From DATAFF01 sp036257595 (lineage in GTDB: Bacteria; Pseudomonadota; Alphaproteobacteria; Rhizobiales; Aestuariivirgaceae): 6,161 nt of DNA. The notes below the pieces were generated by a model. That model saw only the letters and a list, made by a program, of their open reading frames with translations, was not told the DNA's origin and searched no databases. The stretch is from assembly GCA_036257595.1 (NCBI GenBank), contig DATAFF010000097.1, positions 1 to 6,161 of the forward strand. The letters run 5' to 3'. Position 1 is the stretch's first letter; every line of letters starts with the position of its first letter. The translations under genes and the position numbers were made by a program. Positions 1 to 5,231 of the stretch are shown here, in pieces.

Positions 1-879
1 GGCGCCGAACCCCGCCAGATAATTGACGATGCTCAGCACGATCAGCGCTCCGACAAAAGGCCCGATGATGGTGCCGACACCGCCGATCAGCGTCATCAGC
101 ACGACTTCGCCCGACATCGTCCAATGGACGTCGGTGAGCGAAGCGAGCTGGAAGACGATGGCCTTGGTGGCACCGGCGACGCCGGCGAGGGTCGCCGACA
201 GCAGGAAGACGACGAGCTTGTAGCGATTGACCGAATAGCCGAGCGAGATGGCGCGGGTCTCGTTCTCGCGGATTGCCTTGAGGACATGGCCGAAGGGCGA
301 ATGGATGATCCGGTAGATGAGGAGGAAGCCGATGAGGAAGATCGCCGCCACGACGTAATAGAGGGTGAGGTCGTTGGCGAGGTTGATGAAGCCGAACAGG
401 TGGCCGCGCGGCACTGCCTGGATGCCGTCCTCGCCGCCGGTGAAGGGGATCTGCAGCGCGAAGAAATAGACCATCTGGGCGAGCGCCAGGGTGATCATCG
501 CGAAATAGATGCCCTGGCGGCGGATCGCCAGCGCCCCGAAGACAAGGCCGAGCCCGGCCGCAACCATCGCGCCGAGCAGGATCGCCAGCTCCGGCGTCAC
601 GCCCCAGATCTTGGCGGCATGGGCCGAGGTGTAGCTCGCCATGCCGAAAAACGCCGCATGGCCGAAGGACAGAAGACCGACATAGCCGAGCAGCAGGTTG
701 AAGGCGCTGGCAAAGAGGGCGAAGCACAGGACCTTCATGGCGAAGATCGGATAGACCAGGAAAGGGGCGACCAGCAGCACCGCGACAAGGCCGACGATGA
801 GGCCGCGCTGATGCGCCGGCATCGCTTCCTCGTTCACCGCGCCCGCGGGCGAGACCTTGTGCTCGAGCGAGCTCTGCAT
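1..879 (-). CDS. livM: Liv-type ABC transporter permease LivM (partial, 3' end outside window)
   Basis: This is the second membrane subunit of a Liv-type (HAAT) importer, forming the inner-membrane pore with LivH. The frame is open from the ATG at 879-877 to base 1, giving 293 codons without a stop. Family members usually have a little over 300 residues, so roughly 20-40 are probably missing. Family landmarks visible: SFGHAAFFGM (71-80), AIRRQGIYFAMITLALAQ (118-135), FTGGEDGI (146-153), the cytoplasmic coupling stretch SPFGHVLKAIRENETRA (194-210) and the C-terminal GGVGTIIGP (266-274). Most of the rest is hydrophobic helix; the first 25 residues are hydrophilic. The ATG lies 1 nt after the livH stop (TGA-G-ATG), with a GGAAAGG Shine-Dalgarno (889-895, 9-nt spacing) inside the end of livH, so translation is probably coupled. 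An internal Met20 is a less likely start. Family assignment is firm; substrate unknown. Confidence 0.93.
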   Translation of the reverse strand, partial: MQSSLEHKVSPAGAVNEEAMPAHQRGLIVGLVAVLLVAPFLVYPIFAMKVLCFALFASAFNLLLGYVGLLSFGHAAFFGMASYTSAHAAKIWGVTPELAILLGAMVAAGLGLVFGALAIRRQGIYFAMITLALAQMVYFFALQIPFTGGEDGIQAVPRGHLFGFINLANDLTLYYVVAAIFLIGFLLIYRIIHSPFGHVLKAIRENETRAISLGYSVNRYKLVVFLLSATLAGVAGATKAIVFQLASLTDVHWTMSGEVVLMTLIGGVGTIIGPFVGALIVLSIVNYLAGFGA

Positions 880-880
880 C

Positions 881-1765
881 TCAGGCCGCCTTTCCGAACA
901 GGCCCTGCGGGCGGATCAGCAGCACCACCGCCATGATCACGAAGATCACGGTGGAGGCGGCCTCGGGGTAGAACACCTTGGTCAGCCCTTCGACGAGGCC
1001 AAGGCCGAAGCCGGTGACGATCGAGCCGAGGATCGAGCCCATGCCGCCGATCACCACCACGGCGAACACCACGATGATGAGATTGGCGCCCATCACCGGA
1101 TTGACGGAATAGATCGGCGCCGCCAGAACGCCGGCAAAGGCGGCAAGGCCGACGCCGAAGCCGTAGGTGAGCGTGATGAGCCGCGGCACATTGATGCCGA
1201 AGGCGCCGACCAGCTCGGGATTTTCGGTGGCAGCGCGGAGATAGGAGCCGAGCTTGGTGTGATCGATGACGTACCAGGTGGCGAGGCATACGACCAGCGA
1301 GGCGACGATCACCCAGGCACGGTAGAGCGGCAGATACATGAAGCCGATATTGTAGCCGCCGGCCAGCTCCTTGGGGATGACATAGGGCAGGCCCGAGACG
1401 CCGAAGCGGTGGCGGAACAGGCCCTCGATGATGAGGGCGAGGCCGAAGGTCAGCAGCAGGCCGTAGAGATGGTCGAGCCTGTAAAGGCGCGCGATCATGG
1501 TGCGCTCGATGACGATGCCGACGAGCCCGACCAGAAGGGGCGCGATGATCAGCGCGGACCAATAGCCGAGGCCGAGATAGTTGAGGAGCATCCAGGCAAC
1601 GAAGGCGCCCATCATATAGAGCGCGCCATGGGCGAAGTTGATGATGTTGAGGAGGCCGAAGATCACCGCGAGCCCGAGGCTCAGCACCGCGTAGAACGCG
1701 CCGTTGATCAGTCCCAGCAGGAGCTGGCCGAAGAGGGCGTTGGTGGAGATGCCGAGCACGGTCAT
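881..1765 (-). CDS. livH: Liv-type ABC transporter permease LivH
   Basis: This is the first inner-membrane permease subunit of the importer (294 aa, the usual length), pairing with LivM and contacting LivG/LivF on the cytoplasmic side. Family motifs are in order: N-terminal GLINGAFYAVLSLGLAVIFG (18-37), LNIINFAHGALYMMGAF (39-55), the cytoplasmic loop TKLGSYLRAATENPELVGAFG (about 170-190, the EAA-like coupling region), GGMGSILGSIVTG (240-252) and the C-terminal LLIRPQGLFG (282-291). About eight hydrophobic segments can be seen. The start at 1765 gives the typical LivH N terminus, but the 15 nt before it (TTCGCTTGCAAGACC in the sense strand) contain no clear Shine-Dalgarno. The heptad fold-back element ends only 10 nt upstream. 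Expression may therefore depend on coupling, or be deliberately low relative to the binding protein. Confidence 0.95.
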   Translation of the reverse strand: MTVLGISTNALFGQLLLGLINGAFYAVLSLGLAVIFGLLNIINFAHGALYMMGAFVAWMLLNYLGLGYWSALIIAPLLVGLVGIVIERTMIARLYRLDHLYGLLLTFGLALIIEGLFRHRFGVSGLPYVIPKELAGGYNIGFMYLPLYRAWVIVASLVVCLATWYVIDHTKLGSYLRAATENPELVGAFGINVPRLITLTYGFGVGLAAFAGVLAAPIYSVNPVMGANLIIVVFAVVVIGGMGSILGSIVTGFGLGLVEGLTKVFYPEAASTVIFVIMAVVLLIRPQGLFGKAA

Positions 1766-1775
1766 GGTCTTGCAA

Positions 1776-1842
1776 GCGAATAGCGAATAGCGAATAGGAA
1801 AAGTTCGGGTCTGCTATTCGCTACTCGCTACTCACTATTCGC
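1776..1842 (-). repeat. Heptad fold-back element 1 (GCGAATA units)
   Basis: On the + strand, three perfect tandem copies of GCGAATA plus G (1776-1797) face four units of the reverse-complement type CTATTCG, CTACTCG, CTACTCA, CTATTCG (1814-1842). Pairing 1776-1797 with 1821-1842 gives a 22-position stem with a 23-nt loop. Nineteen pairs are Watson-Crick, and the other three (1784/1834, 1787/1831, 1794/1824) are G-U in the minus-strand transcript but would be A-C in a plus transcript. In transcription sense the element starts 5 nt after the binding-protein stop and ends 10 nt before the livH ATG. It is not followed by a T-run, so it does not look like an intrinsic terminator. A REP-like mRNA-stabilising or attenuating role is inferred. 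Confidence 0.85.
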
Positions 1843-1847
1843 TCATT

Positions 1848-3050
1848 TCACTTGACCAACGGACACCCGCCCTGATCGAGCGGACGGAAAGCCTGGTCGG
1901 CCGGAATGGTGGTGAGGATCTTGTAATAGTCCCAAGCGCCTTTCGATTCCTCGGGCTTCTTCACCTCGACCAGATACATGTCGTGGACATGCCGCCCATC
2001 GGCGCGGATCTGGCCCTTGCCGAACAGCGGATCCTCGCTCGGCATCTCTTTCATCTTGGCCATCACGGCCTTCGGGTCCTTCGACTTCAGCGCCTCGACC
2101 GCCTTGAGATAATGCAGCACCGAGGCGTAGACCCCGGCATGCACCATGCTCGGCATCTTGCCGCCATTCAGCTCGCCAAAGCGCTTGGCGAAGGCGCGGG
2201 TGCCGTCATCCTTGTCCCAGTAGAACGACTCGGTCAGGACGAGCCCCTGCGCCGTCTCAAGCCCGAGCGCATGGACATCGGTGATGAAGATGAGGAGACC
2301 GGCGAGCTTCTGGCCGCCCTGGGTGATGCCGAATTCGGCGGCCTGCTTGATCGAGTTGATGGTGTCGCCGCCGGCATTGGCGAGACCGATCACCTGGGCG
2401 CCGGAGGATTGCGCCTGCAGCAGGAAGGAGGAGAAGTCCTGCCCGGGGAAGGGATGCTTGACGCTGCCGACGACCTCGCCGCCCGACGCCTTGACGACCG
2501 CCGCGGTGTCGCGTTCGAGCGCCTGGCCGAAGGCATAGTCGGCGGTGATGAAGAACCACTTCTTGCCGCCCTGCTCGACCATCGCCTTGCCGGTGCCATG
2601 GGCGAGCGCCCAGGTGTCATAGGTCCAGTGCACCGTGTTGGGCGAGCATTTGGCGCCGGTCAGGTCGGAAGCCGCCGCGCCTGATACGAGAAAGATCCTG
2701 TTCTTCTCGCGCACCACCTCGCTGACCGCCAGCGCCGCCGAGGAGGTCGGCACGTCGGCGATGACATCGACGCCGTCCTGGTCGATCCATTGGCGGGCGA
2801 TGTTGGAGGCGATGTCCGGCTTGTTCTGGTGGTCGGCGCTGACGATCTCGACCTTGATGCCCTTGGCGGCGGCGCCGAAATCCTCCACCGCCATCCTGGC
2901 GGCGATCACCGAACCTTCGCCCGCGAGATCCGCATAGACCCCCGAGCGGTCGTTGAGGACGCCGATCTTGACGGCGATGTCCTCGGCGGCGGCGGCGGCG
3001 GCGGTGAGCGACAGGACCGCGGCAATGATCAGGGCGTTGACGGTTTTCAT
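1848..3050 (-). CDS. Periplasmic substrate-binding protein of the Liv-type ABC importer (Peripla_BP_6 family)
   Basis: This protein captures the substrate in the periplasm and delivers it to LivHM. It has 400 aa, normal for the family. Residues 1-22 form a signal peptide: basic MK start, hydrophobic core and an alanine run, with cleavage likely after Ala22 before EDIAVKIG. There is no lipobox cysteine, so it should be soluble in a Gram-negative periplasm. Mature lobe features include VKIGVLNDRSGVYADLAG (27-44), ADVPTSSAALAVSEV (98-112, ligand-cleft region), FFITADYAFGQALE (166-179) and FGKGQIRADGRHVHDMYLVEV (about 343-363). The only two cysteines, Cys135 and Cys396, could form a disulfide. 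The start has a good AGGGAGA Shine-Dalgarno at 3061-3067, 10-nt spacing. The gene sits between livF and livH with a heptad fold-back on each side. The closest named type is LivK/LivJ, but ligand identity cannot be inferred. Confidence 0.93.
   Translation of the reverse strand: MKTVNALIIAAVLSLTAAAAAAEDIAVKIGVLNDRSGVYADLAGEGSVIAARMAVEDFGAAAKGIKVEIVSADHQNKPDIASNIARQWIDQDGVDVIADVPTSSAALAVSEVVREKNRIFLVSGAAASDLTGAKCSPNTVHWTYDTWALAHGTGKAMVEQGGKKWFFITADYAFGQALERDTAAVVKASGGEVVGSVKHPFPGQDFSSFLLQAQSSGAQVIGLANAGGDTINSIKQAAEFGITQGGQKLAGLLIFITDVHALGLETAQGLVLTESFYWDKDDGTRAFAKRFGELNGGKMPSMVHAGVYASVLHYLKAVEALKSKDPKAVMAKMKEMPSEDPLFGKGQIRADGRHVHDMYLVEVKKPEESKGAWDYYKILTTIPADQAFRPLDQGGCPLVK
2984..3004. repeat. 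(CGG)7 trinucleotide tract in the signal-peptide coding region
   Basis: There are seven uninterrupted CGG triplets on the + strand. In the binding-protein frame they encode most of the alanine run at about residues 16-22, just before the predicted signal-peptidase site. Length change by slippage would stay in frame and alter only the signal peptide. It is likely a by-product of GC-rich alanine codons. Confidence 0.6.
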
Positions 3051-3072
3051 TTCTGCACTTTCTCCCTTGCTT

Positions 3073-3145
3073 GGGCAGTAGGCATTAGGCAGTCGGTCGT
3101 ACGCGAGCTCTTCCCTACTGCCTAATGCCTACTGCCTACTGCCTT
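3073..3145 (-). repeat. Heptad fold-back element 2 (GGCAGTA units)
   Basis: On the + strand, a left arm of heptads (GGCAGTA, GGCATTA, GGCAGTC) at 3074-3094 faces a right arm CCTACTG, CCTAATG, CCTACTG, CCTACTG, CC at 3114-3143. Bases 3074-3093 are the exact reverse complement of 3117-3136, a perfect 20-bp stem with a 23-nt loop. In transcription sense the element begins 5-7 nt after the livF stop and ends 22 nt before the binding-protein ATG, leaving that gene's Shine-Dalgarno free. No T-run follows it in the operon direction. The core at 3107-3123 is identical in reverse complement to 5135-5151 of element 3. Confidence 0.88.
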
Positions 3146-3150
3146 CTTTC

Positions 3151-3855
3151 TCATACACCCAGATAGGCCTCGAGCTTCGCCGCATTTTGCGGCAGCTCGC
3201 TCGCGGCGATGCTATCCACCACGCGTCCCTGTTCAATGACATAGTGGCGGTCGGCGACGGTCGCGGCAAAATGGAAGTTCTGCTCGACCAGCACCATGGT
3301 GAAGCCCGCCTGCTTGAGGCGGGTGATGGTGCGGGCGATGTCGTGGACGATTACCGGCGCCAGCCCCTCGGTCGGCTCGTCGAGGAGCAGAAAACGGGCG
3401 CCGGTCCTGAGGATGCGGCCGATCGCCAGCATCTGCTGCTCGCCGCCGGAAAGCTTGGTGCCCTGGCTCTTGAGCCGCTCCGCGAGATTGGGGAACATGG
3501 CGAGGACATCGTCGCGCGTGAGACCGCCCGGGCGGATCACCGGCGGCAGCATCAGGTTCTCCTCGACGCTCAGGCTGGCAAAGATGCCGCGTTCCTCGGG
3601 GCAATAGGCGATGCCGAGCCGGGCGATGTCACGGGGCTGCAGACGGATGGTGTCGCGGCCGGCGAAGCGGATCGAGCCGCTCCGCTTCTCGAGCAGCCCC
3701 ATGATCGCCCGGAGGATGGTCGTCTTGCCGGCGCCGTTGCGGCCGAGCAGGGTGACGAGCGCGCCGCCCGGGACGGTGAAGTCGACGCCATGCAGGACAT
3801 GCGACTCGCCGTACCAGCCATGTAGATCCCGTATTTCGAGCGCGCTGTCAGGCAT
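3151..3855 (-). CDS. livF: Liv-type ABC transporter ATP-binding protein LivF
   Basis: This is one of the two cytoplasmic ATPases that power the importer (234 aa, typical). It has Walker A GRNGAGKT (38-45), signature LSGGEQQ (135-141), Walker B FLLLDEP with catalytic Glu160 (155-161) and D-loop EGLAP (163-167). The position of the usual switch histidine reads LVEQN (189-193), with Gln192 in place of His; this is the normal LivF pattern and helps separate it from LivG. The segment IAYCPEERGIFASLSVEENL (82-101) is also typical. The ATG lies inside the end of livG: the two overlap by 8 nt (ATGCCTGA), with only a weak GGGACCGGG upstream, so translation probably depends on ribosomes finishing livG. 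Element 2 follows directly after the stop codon. Confidence 0.95.
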   Translation of the reverse strand: MPDSALEIRDLHGWYGESHVLHGVDFTVPGGALVTLLGRNGAGKTTILRAIMGLLEKRSGSIRFAGRDTIRLQPRDIARLGIAYCPEERGIFASLSVEENLMLPPVIRPGGLTRDDVLAMFPNLAERLKSQGTKLSGGEQQMLAIGRILRTGARFLLLDEPTEGLAPVIVHDIARTITRLKQAGFTMVLVEQNFHFAATVADRHYVIEQGRVVDSIAASELPQNAAKLEAYLGV

Positions 3856-4618
3856 GCCCGGTCCCGATATAGGCCTCGATCACCTTGGGATCGCGCGAGA
3901 CCTCCTCATAGTTCCCTTCCGCCAGGATCTCGCCGCGGGCGAGCACCGTGATCCGGTCGGACAACCGCGACACGACCGAGAGATTGTGCTCGACCATCAG
4001 CACAGTGCGGCCGGCGGCAGCGCGCCGGATCAGCTCGGCAACCCGCTGCACATCCTCCGCCGTCATCCCCGAGGTCGGCTCGTCGAGCAACATCATCTCG
4101 GGCTCGAGCGCCAGGGTCGTCGCGATCTCGAGCGCGCGCTTGCGGCCATAGGGGAGCGCGCCGGCAAGCATCCCCGCCCAGGGGGCAAGGCCGACGGCGT
4201 CGAGCAGCTCGTTCGCACGCTCATTGAGCCGGCTCAGCACGGTCGCCGGACGCCAGAAATCGAATGAATCGCCACGCTCGCGCTGGACCGCCACCCGGAC
4301 ATTCTCGATGAGGCTCAGATGCGGGAACACGGCGGAGATCTGGAACGAGCGGACGAGGCCCAATCGCGAGATCGCGGCCGGCTCGAGGCCGGTGATGTCG
4401 CGACCATTGTAGCTGATGCGGCCGCTGGTCGGCTCGAGGAACTTGGTGAGAAGGTTGAAGCAGGTGCTCTTGCCGGCACCGTTCGGACCGATCAGGGCGT
4501 GGATGGCGCCGCGCCGAATCCTGAGGTCGACGTTGCGGACGGCAATGAAACCGGTGAATTCCTTGGTCAGGCCTTCGGTTGTCAGAATGTAGTCCGCCGC
4601 CTCGGCCGATTCGCGCAT
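3848..4618 (-). CDS. livG: Liv-type ABC transporter ATP-binding protein LivG
   Basis: First gene of the importer operon; 256 aa, normal for LivG, the partner ATPase of LivF. Features are Walker A GPNGAGKS (44-51), Q-loop RSFQ (90-93), a degenerate signature LPYGRKR (155-161) in place of LSGGQ, Walker B MMLLDEP with Glu180 (175-181) and switch His211 in MVEHN. The C-terminal LARGEILAEGNYEEV (226-240) and VIEAYIG (246-252) are LivG hallmarks. The non-canonical YG signature is usual in LivG. GAAGGA (+ strand complement at 4631-4636) with 12-nt spacing, or the nearer GAAGG, could serve as the ribosome binding site. Its promoter must lie in the divergent region upstream or be shared with an unseen element; none was convincing by eye. 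Confidence 0.95.
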   Translation of the reverse strand: MRESAEAADYILTTEGLTKEFTGFIAVRNVDLRIRRGAIHALIGPNGAGKSTCFNLLTKFLEPTSGRISYNGRDITGLEPAAISRLGLVRSFQISAVFPHLSLIENVRVAVQRERGDSFDFWRPATVLSRLNERANELLDAVGLAPWAGMLAGALPYGRKRALEIATTLALEPEMMLLDEPTSGMTAEDVQRVAELIRRAAAGRTVLMVEHNLSVVSRLSDRITVLARGEILAEGNYEEVSRDPKVIEAYIGTGHA

Positions 4619-4788
4619 TCCCTTCTTCTATCCTTCTTCACTGTTGCACAAATGGCACGGGAAGCACCCGAGAATCGTGTATGGTTACAACAGCGGGCCA
4701 TAAGCAGCCGAAAATCATAGGCCGGGCCACGCTGCAGGCGTGCTGCGTGTAGTCAATCAGGCAACGCCGCAAGAAGCAACGAGCATCG

Positions 4789-4817
4789 AGGAGGAGGGGT
4801 AGGCAGGCATGTCCTGA
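4789..4817 (+). promoter_or_regulatory. Orphan strong Shine-Dalgarno followed by a two-codon ORF (ATG-TCC-TGA)
   Basis: AGGAGGAGGGG (4789-4799) is the best Shine-Dalgarno-like sequence in the window. Nine nt later comes ATG (4809-4811), followed by TCC and the stop TGA (4815-4817), so only Met-Ser would be made. The annotated small gene starts 57 nt further down with its own site. This may be a minimal leader ORF in the 5' UTR or simply a purine run. The ATG falls in the bulge and 5' stem of the hairpin at 4804-4830. Confidence 0.3.
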
Positions 4818-4830
4818 GCAGGGACGCCTG
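4804..4830 (+). other. Bulged hairpin in the leader of the small gene
   Basis: CAGGC (4804-4808), a two-base AT bulge, then GTCC (4811-4814) pair with GGAC (4822-4825) and GCCTG (4826-4830) around a 7-nt loop: a 9-bp stem, mostly G-C. No T-run follows. It ends 43 nt before the small gene's ATG. It could be an RNA leader structure or an operator-like dyad; function is unproven. Confidence 0.35.
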
Positions 4831-4873
4831 TGGGTAATGGTCAACGATCTCCCGAGGGGAAGAAGGGGGCACC

Positions 4874-5104
4874 ATGCTAGAAGCTTACATGATCACCTTC
4901 CTCGCATGCAGCATCACCGAGCCGCTGCGCTGCAAGCCGATCCAGATCCTCACCGACCAGTTTACGCCAATCGGCTGCTTGGCGGTTTCGCAACAGCTGA
5001 CCGCCGCCTGGCAGAGCGATCCGCGCCAGAAGGGCCGGTGGTTCGTCGATGCGACGCAGCGGGTGCGGTGCGTTCCTCCCTCGAAGGGCAAGATCGCGAT
5101 TTAG
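4874..5104 (+). CDS. Small hypothetical protein with four cysteines (76 aa)
   Basis: Not recognised as a named family. Coding is supported by an AAGGGGG Shine-Dalgarno (4863-4869) close before the ATG, by consistently G/C-ending codons from about codon 6 (Ile as ATC almost throughout) and by a stop that coincides with the edge of the next repeat element. Four cysteines lie at residues 12, 20, 35 and 66; tryptophans at 46 and 56; the tail PPSKGKIAI is basic. There is no membrane helix or clear signal peptide, though residues 6-14 are hydrophobic. The Cys/Trp layout resembles short uncharacterised alphaproteobacterial proteins as I remember them; that is inference. Met6 is a possible alternative start but lacks a good ribosome site. 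It is likely co-oriented with, and perhaps co-transcribed with, the dioxygenase gene 127 nt downstream. Confidence 0.6.
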   Translation: MLEAYMITFLACSITEPLRCKPIQILTDQFTPIGCLAVSQQLTAAWQSDPRQKGRWFVDATQRVRCVPPSKGKIAI

Positions 5105-5187
5105 GCATCGGGCAGTAGGCAGTGGGCAGTAGGCAGGCAGTAGGGAAGAGCGCCACTCACTGCCTATTGCCTAATGCCGACTGCCTT
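5105..5187 (+). repeat. Heptad fold-back element 3 (GGCAGTA units)
   Basis: The 5' arm is heptads GGCATCG, GGCAGTA, GGCAGTG, GGCAGTA, a 4-nt partial GGCA, then GGCAGTA and GGG (to 5145). The 3' arm CACTGCC, TATTGCC, TAATGCC, GACTGCC runs from 5158 to 5185. The stem is imperfect, with several mismatches and G-U pairs and more than one possible register. The upstream gene's TAG stop merges with the first unit (TAGGCAT). The element ends 44 nt before the dioxygenase ATG. It is the same family as element 2 and points the same way relative to transcription: 5135-5151 is the exact reverse complement of 3107-3123. The following TTTACTT is too weak for a confident intrinsic terminator. Confidence 0.85.
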
Positions 5188-5231
5188 TACTTCTGGCAGA
5201 GTGCCGGGCGAAGCGTCGGAGGACATCGCCC

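Larger units (their letters stand above)
4619..4873. promoter_or_regulatory. Divergent intergenic region between livG and the small four-cysteine gene
   Basis: These 255 bp separate two divergent transcription units and should contain both sets of start signals. On the minus strand a TATGAT (complement of 4714-4719) resembles a -10 box, but there is no matching -35 at 16-18 nt, so it is weak. CTGTTG (4641-4646) and CAACAG (4688-4693) form a widely spaced 6-bp inverted repeat, and CGGG/CCCG (4658-4670) a tiny hairpin; neither is above chance. The right half holds an orphan Shine-Dalgarno with a two-codon ORF and a hairpin, listed separately. No RNA gene, transposon end or long coding frame with good codon use was found. 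Confidence 0.5.

Noticed and set aside
124..936. Plus-strand open frame of 270 codons opposite livM
   Set aside because: Charged low-complexity antisense shadow; the minus frame from 879 to 1 reads as LivM without interruption.
834..1775. Second minus-strand frame of 313 codons over livH
   Set aside because: Arg/His/Pro-rich out-of-frame product; the frame starting at 1765 encodes recognisable LivH.
857..1783. Plus-strand open frame of 308 codons opposite livH
   Set aside because: Product is full of Asp, Glu, His and Arg with no domain, as expected for the antisense of a GC-rich membrane gene; livH on the other strand has complete family motifs.
1983..2684. Plus-strand frame of 233 codons opposite the binding-protein gene
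   Set aside because: No recognisable domain and an antisense-type composition, over a well-supported gene.
3073..3145. Elements 1-3 as intrinsic terminators
   Set aside because: None has a proper T-run after the stem in the direction of the operon, and termination inside the liv operon would separate genes needed together.
3189..3193. LivF with Gln instead of the switch histidine as a broken ATPase
   Set aside because: VEQN is the normal LivF sequence; all other ATPase motifs are intact.
4652..4668. TGGCAC followed by AGCA, resembling a sigma-54 promoter
   Set aside because: The GG-to-GC spacing is 2 nt too short and the TTGC half is absent.
4837..5118. Plus-strand frame of 93 codons overlapping the small gene
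   Set aside because: His/Arg/Ala-rich shadow-like product with no good ribosome site; the 4874-5104 frame has better codon use and a Shine-Dalgarno.
1776..5187. Heptad elements as a CRISPR array
   Set aside because: Units are 7 nt, contiguous, without spacers, and arranged as fold-backs; no cas gene is present.
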